From IMG/VR virus record IMGVR_UViG_3300037261_000033, positions 28,203 to 92,202 of that record: a stretch of DNA of 64,000 nucleotides. The stretch is one strand, 5' to 3'. Under the pieces are notes generated by a model, which saw only the letters and a list, made by a program, of their open reading frames with translations, did not search any database and was not told the DNA's origin. This DNA is from a virus. A program made the translations under genes and the position numbers. Below, piece by piece: positions 54,801-63,499 of this stretch; the stretch's first letter is position 1; each line of letters begins with the position of its first letter.

Positions 54801-55186
54801 GCTATCGCGGAAAGTCTATTCGCGGGTGAGCTTTTCGGTTCCTTGGGGATAGATGAAGCTGGCACTGTAAACACGTAATGGCCGCCGCGCGCCGAGGACT
54901 GCCAGCATATCGCCCAAAACGCTACGTTCTGTCGTAGCGCTGAAATCAACTCTTCGTTTCCGCTCCAGCCGCCAGTTGAAATTCGGTAGTCATTGCCCTC
55001 ATTAGAGAAATAATCGGGATACTTCCATGCCCGCGCAACGTAAGCCAAGAGCGAATGATAACCGTCAAAAAGCGGCCAATGTGTAATCGTCTCCTCAGTC
55101 TCTTGCGTTGGATAGCCATCGGCGTCGAATGTTGGTTCGTCGCCATAAACGCAAAGCGCTTCCTGTCCTTTGAAGGTGGGGTTCAT
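54797..55186 (-). CDS. Hypothetical protein, 129 aa
   Basis: The segment ELISALRQNVAFWAICWQSS then RGGHYVFTVP recalls bacterial/phage proteins with an L-Q-N--FW---W--S-RGGHY pattern. Function unknown. Confidence 0.72.
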   Translation of the reverse strand: MNPTFKGQEALCVYGDEPTFDADGYPTQETEETITHWPLFDGYHSLLAYVARAWKYPDYFSNEGNDYRISTGGWSGNEELISALRQNVAFWAICWQSSARGGHYVFTVPASSIPKEPKSSPANRLSAIA

Positions 55187-55187
55187 A

Positions 55188-55307
55188 TCACGCCTCAGAT
55201 TTCCCTAAAAAATTCCACACCATGCCCGCGAGTATCAGAACAGCGATCCCAAGCAAAACCTGCCCTGAATTAATCTCGAACAACCACGGGCCAAGGTAGG
55301 CGATCAC
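55188..55307 (-). CDS. Tiny membrane protein, 39 aa
   Basis: GTG start at 55307 overlaps the upstream TGA. One transmembrane helix (VLLGIAVLILAGMVWNFLG). Candidate holin or antiholin-like peptide; no homologue recognised. Confidence 0.55.
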   Translation of the reverse strand: MIAYLGPWLFEINSGQVLLGIAVLILAGMVWNFLGKSEA

Positions 55308-55405
55308 AGTTGATTCCTTTTATCGCGCCACACGCAGACCAGCGCGAAGATGACGGCAATCGCAACGCATCCGAAGATTTCGTAAACGATGCCGTCAATC
55401 AACAT
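55304..55405 (-). CDS. Tiny membrane protein, 33 aa
   Basis: MLIDGIVYEIFGCVAIAVIF... a single transmembrane helix ending in a positive tail (WRDKRNQL). Start shares one base with the upstream TAA. Tandem with the 39-aa membrane peptide, as in two-component lysis proteins; inference only. Confidence 0.55.
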   Translation of the reverse strand: MLIDGIVYEIFGCVAIAVIFALVCVWRDKRNQL

Positions 55406-55710
55406 TACGGGGTAGCGACGGGAGCTGCAGCCGCCGGATCAATCGCGGCCAGCGCGTTAATCCCGGCTTGCAGTTTCGCTACTTCCGGCGCAAAATCAAC
55501 GCCAGCGTTAACCTTTGCGAGAAGCGCTGCCAAATCTGCGCTTACGCGCGCAGCTGCGTCACTTACCGCTTTGCCAATTTCGTCTAGTTTGGCGTCTAGT
55601 TCAGCTTGTGTATTAGCCATTTTGTTTTGTCCTTTTTCTATCTGTTGTAGTGCAATGAGGCTCCAGACCGCACACACGGCCAAGAATATCAAAGCAAAAG
55701 TGTTTATCAT
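55405..55710 (-). CDS. Membrane-anchored coiled-coil protein, 101 aa
   Basis: N-terminal transmembrane helix (FALIFLAVCAVWSLIAL) then a helical, Ala-rich domain (ELDAKLDEIGKAVSDAAARV). An internal ATG at 55620 with AAGGA upstream could give a soluble form. The TM-plus-coil layout resembles inner-membrane spanins. Confidence 0.64.
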   Translation of the reverse strand: MINTFALIFLAVCAVWSLIALQQIEKGQNKMANTQAELDAKLDEIGKAVSDAAARVSADLAALLAKVNAGVDFAPEVAKLQAGINALAAIDPAAAAPVATP

Positions 55711-55713
55711 GGC

Positions 55714-56292
55714 TCATTTCGCCAATTCGATCTTCACGATCGGGTGTACTTCCCAAATCGTAGCGCGCCAGTTATTCTTCCCGCTCGGGTTCGTGTTCGT
55801 CGCGTTCGGTGCGTGTATCTTGTCCGCGAACATCGGGCCGGTGATCGTCACGCGCTTGTGAAAAAACTTTACCTTCAAATCCGTCGTGCTCCCGATGGCT
55901 TTGCGAAAGTGCCAAGTGACTTCGACGATAACGTGTTTCGTGCCGTCCGCGTAATACTTAGGATCAGTCACGAGCGCGATGTGCGTGTCAAGGAGGTTAG
56001 GATCGTGGCACTCACATGATTCCAACCCGCCCGGCTTCACCACCGCGACGTAACCCGTCACGCTCGCCGCGTCGTCGTTGCTGAATCGTTTCGTGTCGTC
56101 TCCCGGCTTCACCATTGCTTCCAGCGTGATCGCCTTGTTGATCTTCGTAGGCGCTGTCGCCCGGTTCTTGAACGGGTTGCCAGCTTTCTCCATCGCTGTC
56201 TTTCCGTCACCCTCAGGCGGGCAAGGCGCGCTAAGAATTGGCAATGCCGGGAAGGTCGCCGCGATGATTAACGCAAGAATTGATTTGCTCAT
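55714..56292 (-). CDS. Secreted protein, 192 aa
   Basis: A signal peptide (MSKSILALIIAATFPALPILSA) precedes a soluble domain ending GKNNWRATIWEVHPIVKIEL, a phrase also seen in bacterial exported proteins. Cysteines in SCECHD may form a disulfide. Function unknown; possibly acquired from a host. Confidence 0.72.
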   Translation of the reverse strand: MSKSILALIIAATFPALPILSAPCPPEGDGKTAMEKAGNPFKNRATAPTKINKAITLEAMVKPGDDTKRFSNDDAASVTGYVAVVKPGGLESCECHDPNLLDTHIALVTDPKYYADGTKHVIVEVTWHFRKAIGSTTDLKVKFFHKRVTITGPMFADKIHAPNATNTNPSGKNNWRATIWEVHPIVKIELAK

Positions 56293-56501
56293 TTGTTTTC
56301 CTCGTGAAACACCAACTTCAAGATCGTCGGATTAACGTTGATGCGTTCCCCGCTCAACTGTGATTTTAACTGCACGTCGCCTTTCGTCATCCCTACCTCT
56401 TCCCACCGCGCGCCCTCACCATCAATCCAAACTTTGTGGCGCGGCCTGCATCCGCCGAACGCCAGTACCGCGATCATCAGCGCGAGAGTAAACCTCGTCA
56501 T
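56289..56501 (-). CDS. Small predicted lipoprotein, 70 aa
   Basis: MTRFTLALMIAVLAFGGCR has lipobox FGGC near Cys18. ATGA overlaps both neighbours. Confidence 0.68.
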   Translation of the reverse strand: MTRFTLALMIAVLAFGGCRPRHKVWIDGEGARWEEVGMTKGDVQLKSQLSGERINVNPTILKLVFHEENK

Positions 56502-56782
56502 GTCTTTCCCTCTTCCAGAACCGGCTCCGCCATTTTCGCTCCGCGTTGTGGAAGTTTGACCGTGACGACCGCTATGAGTTGCGCTCCGTCAATGCGATCT
56601 TCGGCGGATTGAACAATCTGGCCCATCTGATCGAGTGAAGCTTTCATCTGCTGAGTAACCCATGCCTTTGTAAGTTCAGTTTCCGCAGCGGCCCACTTCT
56701 GTAATCCATCAATTAAAGACTGCATCACCGGCTGCAATTCAGCCGGCAGCTTATCCAGTCCGACCATGCTCGCGAGGCTCAT
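56498..56782 (-). CDS. Hypothetical helical protein, 94 aa
   Basis: Amphipathic helices (LQPVMQSLIDGLQKWAAAE, ASLDQMGQIVQSAEDRID) without a signal. One base from the zincin-like gene. Unknown. Confidence 0.66.
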   Translation of the reverse strand: MSLASMVGLDKLPAELQPVMQSLIDGLQKWAAAETELTKAWVTQQMKASLDQMGQIVQSAEDRIDGAQLIAVVTVKLPQRGAKMAEPVLEEGKT

Positions 56783-57526
56783 TTATCGTAATCCGTTCGG
56801 GTTGCGATACTCGCTCCGATGACAATAGCGATCTTCTTTGGCAAATCTTTTCTCCTTAGCTTTCGAGCCGAAAATTTCATGGACGCCGCCCGAGTCCGAC
56901 ACAATCAGATAACCGCCGCTCGCGATTTGAAACGGCTTTGTCAGTTTCCCGAGATAATCGAACTTCACTGATTTCGGTTTATGCCACGGCTCGAAATATG
57001 ACGGGAAAACGAAATTGCTCATCGTGATGCCGTCGATGTCAAACGTCTGTTCCTCAACGGGGTCGCTCATTTCGTAAGCGATGAAAGCGCCGTCCGGTTT
57101 TTGCGCCCAAAGTTGAGCGCCGGGGTCGATCATCATTTCCGCGAGCTCGTGACAGGCGGTGACGCTCACAAGTTGGCCGTCCGCGAGCGTGGTCTTAACG
57201 AATATCTTGGAAACGGGTTGACCGTCTTTCGTCAGGTCGTGGTAGCCGAGCGCGCCAGCCGTGTCCGCGTCGTCGATGAACAAGAATTGCCATTGATCGG
57301 CAGGGATGGATTTCAGGTCGGGATACGCAATTAGCTTCGCCGGGTATCCCCAAACCGGAACGAAATGCAGATCAAGGAATTTCTGTAACGCCTTGACTAG
57401 CGCGGCGAAGTCGCACTTTAACGGAGCTATCGCTAACGGCACCGTTGCTAGGTTGACGACGCCGATTGTTGGAAATTGCCCACCTTGATTGAAGGCTGCT
57501 CCGAGAACATGACGTGGTTGGTTCAT
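56783..57526 (-). CDS. Zincin-like protein, 247 aa
   Basis: VTACHELAEMMIDPGA has an HE-x-x-E/M variant of the HExxH core, followed by YEMSDPVEEQTFDIDG and SNFVFPSYF; this resembles uncharacterised phage/bacterial proteins of metallopeptidase look. The second zinc His of HExxH is missing, so activity is doubtful. Located between tail and lysis-like genes. Confidence 0.7.
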   Translation of the reverse strand: MNQPRHVLGAAFNQGGQFPTIGVVNLATVPLAIAPLKCDFAALVKALQKFLDLHFVPVWGYPAKLIAYPDLKSIPADQWQFLFIDDADTAGALGYHDLTKDGQPVSKIFVKTTLADGQLVSVTACHELAEMMIDPGAQLWAQKPDGAFIAYEMSDPVEEQTFDIDGITMSNFVFPSYFEPWHKPKSVKFDYLGKLTKPFQIASGGYLIVSDSGGVHEIFGSKAKEKRFAKEDRYCHRSEYRNPNGLR

Positions 57527-57532
57527 CGAAAG

Positions 57533-57673
57533 CTAGAGCCTGCCGAATTGTCCGGTCACGCGAAACAAGCTGCGGAGAGTTGAGCCAAGGCCGAACTTTT
57601 TGATGATTCCGCGCAGTGATGCATCCAGACCAAGCGGCTTAACTTTGCGCGACTTTGTATTTGCCTTTTCCAC
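57533..57673 (-). CDS. Small basic protein, 46 aa
   Basis: GTG start at 57673 right after the upstream TAA; reads MEKANTKSRKVKPLGL and ends VTGQFGRL, TAG stop. Basic, helix-forming. Fits the operon spacing; unknown. Confidence 0.52.
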   Translation of the reverse strand: MEKANTKSRKVKPLGLDASLRGIIKKFGLGSTLRSLFRVTGQFGRL

Positions 57674-57674
57674 T

Positions 57675-57866
57675 TTAGAAATCCGCGTGTCCGCTAATGC
57701 CGACCGTCTTGATTCGCTTCCCAGTTTTCTTATCTGTCTCTACTGATGCGGTGGGGCGGATGCTACCGAATAGCCGTGTCCAAAATCCCCGCTTATCTTC
57801 TGCGAGCGGCGGTGCATCGTCTTTGGGCATCGGCGTAACCGTATCGAATTTTAACGGATTGCCCAT
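57675..57866 (-). CDS. Hypothetical protein, 63 aa
   Basis: Polar, Pro-rich N-terminus and basic C-terminus (ETDKKTGKRIKTVG). No motif recognised. Confidence 0.6.
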   Translation of the reverse strand: MGNPLKFDTVTPMPKDDAPPLAEDKRGFWTRLFGSIRPTASVETDKKTGKRIKTVGISGHADF

Positions 57867-57901
57867 TTCTGATTAGGCGCGGTGACTTTATGCAACGCGC
57901 T

Positions 57902-58270
57902 TCAAGGACTATTGACGGCGTTACTCACTCTGTCTTGGTACGCCTTGACCGTAATGTTATGAATCGTCGCGGCTGGCAGTGACGGGTATTTCTTAGTGAT
58001 CACTTGTTCGGTGGAAATTTCGGCTGCCGCCATAGCCGGGGACGCCGCCGAAAGGCTTACTCGGGCTTTCGTTGGCCCAAGATACTTGCTCACCGCAGCA
58101 TTGGCCGCAGCGATAGCGATTGAAGTTGCGGCTGCGATTGCGGCTTGCGCTGCCGGACTGTTCACGTCGAATGAGGTTGTGCTGTTGCCGTTGGCGTCCT
58201 TTGTGGTTGAGCAAGCCGGGAACGATAACGCGCAGATTGCAGCGACGGTGAGTAATAGGATTGTTTTCAT
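57902..58270 (-). CDS. Predicted lipoprotein, 122 aa
   Basis: Start MKTILLLTVAAICALSFPACS at 58270, read in two parts: signal MKTILLLTVAAICAL and lipobox FPAC. The mature domain is Ala-rich helical (AAQAAIAAATSIAIAAANAA). A TTGCTC-N17-TAAATA promoter may lie in the 61-base gap upstream. Confidence 0.7.
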   Translation of the reverse strand: MKTILLLTVAAICALSFPACSTTKDANGNSTTSFDVNSPAAQAAIAAATSIAIAAANAAVSKYLGPTKARVSLSAASPAMAAAEISTEQVITKKYPSLPAATIHNITVKAYQDRVSNAVNSP

Positions 58271-58331
58271 AGTTTGGTTTTCTTTCAGAAGCATATTTAC
58301 ACGGCGGCAAGTGAGTGAGCAAGGATTATTT

Positions 58332-58751
58332 TTATCCATTCGGAAATTCCACGGCGGCTACCGGCGGGTTTGGTAATCCCGGCACGACTTCACCGGATTC
58401 CTTCGAGGTTTCGCGCGTCATGTCCACCATCGTTTTAGTCCCCGGTTTAGCGATGTCTCCGGTTAGTGTTTGCGCCTGACTGCCGCCCGTCACGTTCTTT
58501 GATTTCTGCACGAGTGCATTCCAAGCTTTCAAAGCTACCGTTGCTCCGAGCGAAATGATCGTAACCCATTTCTTAACTTCGGGCGGCATGAAAGCGGCGA
58601 TATCTCCAAACTGGTAGGAAAGTCCCGCGAGAGTTGTTAGGCCGAAGAAAAGCGCAGCGCCGACGCCGGATACTGTCGTCTGCCAGTTCGCTCCCATGCG
58701 GAGCACCTTGCCAAAGAACCAATCGCCAGCGGAGAGTTTGTCAGGATTCAT
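58332..58751 (-). CDS. Holin candidate, 139 aa
   Basis: Two predicted transmembrane helices (TTVSGVGAALFFGLTTLAGL and VTIISLGATVALKAWNALV) and a polar C-terminus, no signal peptide. Position next to the tail fibre gene fits a holin that opens the inner membrane for the endolysin, though no family match is certain. Confidence 0.66.
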   Translation of the reverse strand: MNPDKLSAGDWFFGKVLRMGANWQTTVSGVGAALFFGLTTLAGLSYQFGDIAAFMPPEVKKWVTIISLGATVALKAWNALVQKSKNVTGGSQAQTLTGDIAKPGTKTMVDMTRETSKESGEVVPGLPNPPVAAVEFPNG

Positions 58752-58783
58752 TCCGGCAGTCTATGTCTTCGTTCGGCATAGTG

Positions 58784-61700
58784 TCAAAAGGAATTTGCTG
58801 GCGTCGGTGAAGGTGACGATATGGTTTTAGATTGCGCCGCCTTCAATTCATCAATCTCTTTCCGCTGCTGTTGTACCTCCTGAGTCAGTGATGCGATCAA
58901 TACCATTGGGTCGATTCCAAGTCTTTTCTCTCCGGGCGCTGCTGGATCATCCGGCGCTGGCATCACTGCTTCCGGTAGAATCTTTTGCACTTCCTCTGCC
59001 ACAAACCCTACCCGGTTCTGATTGGGCAATGACTTGTATTGATAGGTTCTCGGTTTGAGATTCAAAACGGCGTTGGTCGCCGTGGATGTTTTGCTAGGCT
59101 GATAATCCTTAATGTTTTGCTTTACCGCTGCCGATGAAGTGTAAAGCGTTCCATTTACATAAATGGATGCGTTCCCAAACACGTAAGCCGATACTCCCGA
59201 ACTCCATTGTAGATAACGGGTGGAATCGTTTCCAAACCAAAGAACGCCACCCTTTGCGTTCTGAGTTTGCAACGCTACGTCCCCTGCCGTTGAAGAAGAA
59301 GGGTTAGTTGTACTGCCCCCGCTAAAAATGTTAGCGGAAACATTTCCATTGAATGACCAATTCCCACTGCCGTCTGCGGTCGTGTTTGTCGCGCCCGAAC
59401 GAAAGTGTATAACGTTAGCATCGAGATACATTACTCCGGTGTTGTAATTGCCGATGATGAGGTTCCCGCTGGCTTGAGAAAAGGTTGTGTATCCTCCACT
59501 GTAGGAAAGACTCGTATTTCCCGCCGTGAGAACTGCTGTCGAAGGCAACGTGACATTTCCGCTCGTGGTCAAGGACGTGAGCGTGCCGAGACTGGTGACG
59601 TTCGGCTGCGCGGCGGTCTGGAGCGTTCCGGTTAAGTTTGTGGCGATGAGCGAGCCGCTCATGTAGAAATTGCCGGAGCCGGGATCGGCCCAACTCCCAC
59701 CGTAATTGCCAAGGTTCAACCCATTCTGCAAAAGCATCCGGTCAGTGCCGTTCGTCGCGAACTTGATGGACGAGCCTTCGATTATCCACGGCTCCCAAGC
59801 CTGCGTTGCGTCCCACTTGTAAGACTGAAGGTGGGAGTAATTGTAGGTGGCGTCGTAATACATCACCGCGCCTTTCCCTGTTGTCGGAACCTTCGTGCTG
59901 GAAAGTGCTTGAATCGGTTGGTCGAATTTAGCCGAAGCACCGTCCGCTTCCATCCAAACGCTTCCTTTGACGACCTTGTTGAATGCGAAATTGATTTCGC
60001 TCAACCCCCCAGTCGGATTTTCGTTGCTCAGCGTGAGCATTCCCTCTGGGAAATTGGCGTTATGGGTGGTCTTGTTCGCCCGGACAAAAAGCGGATTGCT
60101 TTGCGGCTGGAAGTAGTAGGTGAGGAGATCGTTGATGACGGGCTGGATGTAGCTGGCAAATTTACGGCCACCGGCAAAGGTGTGATGCAGTTGATCGCCC
60201 TGATACCAAGTGGTGTTTGAATAGCCGCCCGTGTTGAACTCGTTCGAGCCGCCGTTGATCACGCCCCAATCGACGAAGTGATCGGCGAATTGCGCCCAGT
60301 TCTGGCGGATGAGCGCGTTGACCGTGCCGACAAGCGTGTCGTAGGCAATGCCGGTGCCTGACTGCGTGCCCCCGCGCGAGGTGAGACCGACGACGATGAC
60401 GCGCCAGCCGTTTTGGCGATGATGTTTGCAGATCGCTTCGATAAGCGAGTAGGTCTGCTCCGCGCTCAGGTAAGGCGAGAGGCCGAGATTGTTCGTGCCA
60501 GCATCGTAGACGACGACATTCATCCCGGCTTCCTGCCGGTAGAGGGCATTGACGCGCGCGGCGGTTTCGTAGAGATCCTGAATCGTCTTGCCGGCGACGG
60601 CAACGTTCTGGCCGACGGACGGACTGACCGCGATCCCATTGTAAGTGCCGATCGCAGGCACGGCCGAGACGCCATCGGCGCCGGCCGCGCCCATGTAGTT
60701 GTTGTAGCCGTTCGGCGCGCCGCTCACATCGCTGACCTGCTGGGTAATGGAGTCGCCTTCGAAGACGACGTTCGCGGAATAGCTGCCGGTGATTCCGATG
60801 GTGTGATCGGCGGCGTTGACGGGGCCGGAGGCAGTGACACTGGAAGGAGTGATCGCGCCGAGGCCGATCGTATTAGTCGATCGTGTTATTCCATTGATGA
60901 AGGTGAGCGCATTTTCTTTCGCGTTCCACGTCGAGGCCGAGGCGATGTAAGTGTCTGAGATGGGACTTGCGTTCCAAGTCCCGGCGGAGATAGCCCCGCC
61001 GTAAAAGCCGAAGTATGTCGAGCGGAACGCCATCGGAACGTAACCGCTCGTCGCATCGTTCCAGGCGTCGAGTTGAATGCCAGATGTGTAGTCGGCATGG
61101 CCGCGCACTCCGAAATTTTCATCCGTTGCCGCGTGAGCAAAGATTGGCATGCTCGCGATAGGGGTCGTGCCGATGCCGATGGGATTTGAAAATATTTTGC
61201 TGCCGCCGATGGTTTCCGATCCGGCAAGGTGAACAACTGCGGAGTCGTTCGCGGCGGTGTAACCAAGCGCGGCCTGATAACTCGTTGTATCAATCGAAAG
61301 CGTCCCATCCGATGAGCCAGTTTTCAGGAAGCCGTTGGACGTTTGATTGGTTATCTTAGCAATGGATAATTGCGCATTGGATGGCACTGAAATAGTCGGA
61401 TTTCCGCTAACTCCATCACCATTACTTACCGAGACTTGATTTGTGGTTCCGATGAGCGTCCGGGCGGATCGGGTATTAGCTGCGGTGCGCACAATTAGAC
61501 CATTTACGGCTAAACCATTGTCGATTGTGTCAAGCGTAATCGAACCACCAAGAGCAATAGAAGTTCCAGCAATACTGACAGTTGAGTTAGCGAGCTTGGC
61601 GTTCGCGATGCCTGCATTGTTTATTCCATAAGTTGTGACGCTCGATGCGGTATTGACATACAATCCATCGGCTGAATTGAAGGTGCTGTATCCCTTAATT

Positions 61701-63499
61701 CCATTTAAGTAAGCAGCGGCGGCACCTACCGTTATCGCCGGTTCAGCCCCTATTGCTGCGGGGGTGATAGCTGCACTGCCCGCCGCCGTAAGTAAGCCCT
61801 TCCCGTTCGTTGTAAACGTGGCGACATGTGATGAATCACCAAAGCTTCCTACGTTACCGTTAACTGTCGCAAGTGTCCCTGCATTTGTTACATTTCCGCT
61901 GCCATCGAATGACGGGGAAGTCCAAGTAAGATCGCCCGTGATTGAAAGAGTGCGCCCGGTTGCCAGTGCGGTAGCTGTAGCCGCATTTCCAGCACTCGTG
62001 ATGTAACCGCTTGGGTTAGTGGCGTTGTAAGGCGTGAAGCCTAGCGCTGTCGTTACCATGCCGGATGTGATGCCGGAAATATAGGCAGATGGATTGGTAG
62101 CATTATAGGGAGTGAACCCCAAAGCAGCCTGCTTGTTATTAAACGTAGTCCAATCCGCCGTTGATAACGCGCCGCGATTCGACGATGACGCCGTTGGGAG
62201 ATTGAAGGTGATCGCGTTAGCTCCACTGAGCACAACCCCGAAGTCACTCCCGCTCGTTCCCACACTGATCGTCTTGTATTCGTAAGCGGTCGCGCCGTTG
62301 TTCATCCCGAGGACTTGGTTCGCTGTCCCGAGTCCGCTTAATCCGGCGAGAGAAAATGTCCTATTGGTGCTCAAATCTCCACCGCCAAGCAGGGGCGAAG
62401 TTGTGGAAATCGTAATCGCGCTTCCAGTTAGATAAGTATTGGTATCAAGTGACAGCGTTCCGTCACTGGCGCTTTTCACAAATCCTGCGGTTAGATTTGT
62501 AATCTTGGCTATGGACAGTTGCGCGTTGGAAGGAATCGAAAATACCGGATCGCCGCTGACCCCGTTTGCGTTGGTTACAGTGATCTGGTTTGTGGTTCCG
62601 GCCATTTGCCGAATTGTCCGAGCATTGGTTGCAGTCCGGGCTAGAAAACCGTTTGATGAAATTCCGTCAATGGCGTCGAGCGTGGCGTCTGCCGTTCCAT
62701 CAAACGAAAATCCACCGATATTCCGCGCTGTAGTCAGCTTAGCTGCGCTCCCGGTCGTGTTCTGATTCAGAGTGGGGAAGTCAACCGCAACCGCTATTGA
62801 AGGGACGCCCGTTCCTGTCGTGTTCTTCAAGATTCCCGTCGCAAGACCGCTCATTGTCGTCCCGTTTATCTTCGTGACCGTGAGCGATAGCGTTCCCGCC
62901 GTGTTGTTCGCGTCCCCAGTAAACGCTGGCATGAGTGACGCCGGGAACACGCTCGTGTTGAACGTTGGTGCTCCGCTGCCGCTTCCTGAGTTGCCGAACC
63001 ACGAGTAGCCCGCAGCGTTGCTTAACGAGAACGTAACCGCTTGCGTTGTAGTTCCGCTTACGTTCGACGTGAACAGTGGCGTCAAGTTCCCGACCGTCAC
63101 GGCTGACACTGCGCCGATTCCTCCCGGAGTGATTGCGTTTGTCGTGACGACAGTTAAGCGTCCTTTCGCATCCGTCGTCAGCGTGAGCGTGTGCGTCGCA
63201 TCCCCGTAAGTTCCCGCCGTCCCGACATTATTCAACGCGGAGTCAAGAAGGAATCCGCTTCCGTTAAGAACCGGAACTTGGTTAGCGCTATAACCGAAAT
63301 TGTAAACCGTCCCGTTGAGGCTGAATTGCCCTGTCGCGAAGTCGATTACGCTAGGCGTGCTGATGTGTCCGCCCGGCCCCTTACTCCGCAGAATCGGCTC
63401 TACGCCGTAAGTCCCCTGCGCCAAGGAATGCTCGGCAAAGAACGATGAAACGCTCAAGCACGCAATCAGGGTTATTCGGATTAAGCTACTTGTCGCCAT
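58784..63499 (-). CDS. Tail fibre-like protein with SGNH hydrolase and S74 chaperone domains
   Basis: 1571 residues. N-terminus looks like a signal peptide (SLIRITLIACLSVSSFFA ... SLAQ). A long Gly/Thr/Asn-rich beta region holds repeated modules such as ALGFTPYNATNPS (twice) and QLSIAKIT (several copies). About residues 905-1120 form an SGNH hydrolase: VFEGDSITQ (block I), YDAGTNNLG (block III) and DQLHHTF (block V Asp/His). The C-terminus (SSAAVKQNIKDYQP ... VGFVAEEVQKILPEA) is an intramolecular chaperone of peptidase S74 type, ending in a coiled coil. Probably binds and deacetylates or de-esterifies surface polysaccharide. Confidence 0.86.
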   Translation of the reverse strand: MATSSLIRITLIACLSVSSFFAEHSLAQGTYGVEPILRSKGPGGHISTPSVIDFATGQFSLNGTVYNFGYSANQVPVLNGSGFLLDSALNNVGTAGTYGDATHTLTLTTDAKGRLTVVTTNAITPGGIGAVSAVTVGNLTPLFTSNVSGTTTQAVTFSLSNAAGYSWFGNSGSGSGAPTFNTSVFPASLMPAFTGDANNTAGTLSLTVTKINGTTMSGLATGILKNTTGTGVPSIAVAVDFPTLNQNTTGSAAKLTTARNIGGFSFDGTADATLDAIDGISSNGFLARTATNARTIRQMAGTTNQITVTNANGVSGDPVFSIPSNAQLSIAKITNLTAGFVKSASDGTLSLDTNTYLTGSAITISTTSPLLGGGDLSTNRTFSLAGLSGLGTANQVLGMNNGATAYEYKTISVGTSGSDFGVVLSGANAITFNLPTASSSNRGALSTADWTTFNNKQAALGFTPYNATNPSAYISGITSGMVTTALGFTPYNATNPSGYITSAGNAATATALATGRTLSITGDLTWTSPSFDGSGNVTNAGTLATVNGNVGSFGDSSHVATFTTNGKGLLTAAGSAAITPAAIGAEPAITVGAAAAYLNGIKGYSTFNSADGLYVNTASSVTTYGINNAGIANAKLANSTVSIAGTSIALGGSITLDTIDNGLAVNGLIVRTAANTRSARTLIGTTNQVSVSNGDGVSGNPTISVPSNAQLSIAKITNQTSNGFLKTGSSDGTLSIDTTSYQAALGYTAANDSAVVHLAGSETIGGSKIFSNPIGIGTTPIASMPIFAHAATDENFGVRGHADYTSGIQLDAWNDATSGYVPMAFRSTYFGFYGGAISAGTWNASPISDTYIASASTWNAKENALTFINGITRSTNTIGLGAITPSSVTASGPVNAADHTIGITGSYSANVVFEGDSITQQVSDVSGAPNGYNNYMGAAGADGVSAVPAIGTYNGIAVSPSVGQNVAVAGKTIQDLYETAARVNALYRQEAGMNVVVYDAGTNNLGLSPYLSAEQTYSLIEAICKHHRQNGWRVIVVGLTSRGGTQSGTGIAYDTLVGTVNALIRQNWAQFADHFVDWGVINGGSNEFNTGGYSNTTWYQGDQLHHTFAGGRKFASYIQPVINDLLTYYFQPQSNPLFVRANKTTHNANFPEGMLTLSNENPTGGLSEINFAFNKVVKGSVWMEADGASAKFDQPIQALSSTKVPTTGKGAVMYYDATYNYSHLQSYKWDATQAWEPWIIEGSSIKFATNGTDRMLLQNGLNLGNYGGSWADPGSGNFYMSGSLIATNLTGTLQTAAQPNVTSLGTLTSLTTSGNVTLPSTAVLTAGNTSLSYSGGYTTFSQASGNLIIGNYNTGVMYLDANVIHFRSGATNTTADGSGNWSFNGNVSANIFSGGSTTNPSSSTAGDVALQTQNAKGGVLWFGNDSTRYLQWSSGVSAYVFGNASIYVNGTLYTSSAAVKQNIKDYQPSKTSTATNAVLNLKPRTYQYKSLPNQNRVGFVAEEVQKILPEAVMPAPDDPAAPGEKRLGIDPMVLIASLTQEVQQQRKEIDELKAAQSKTISSPSPTPANSF

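Noticed and set aside
1020-63448. Numerous plus-strand reading frames of 60-320 codons
   Set aside because: They lie opposite well-supported minus-strand genes, show no recognisable motifs, have Arg/Ser/Pro-rich shadow composition and no operon-like spacing.
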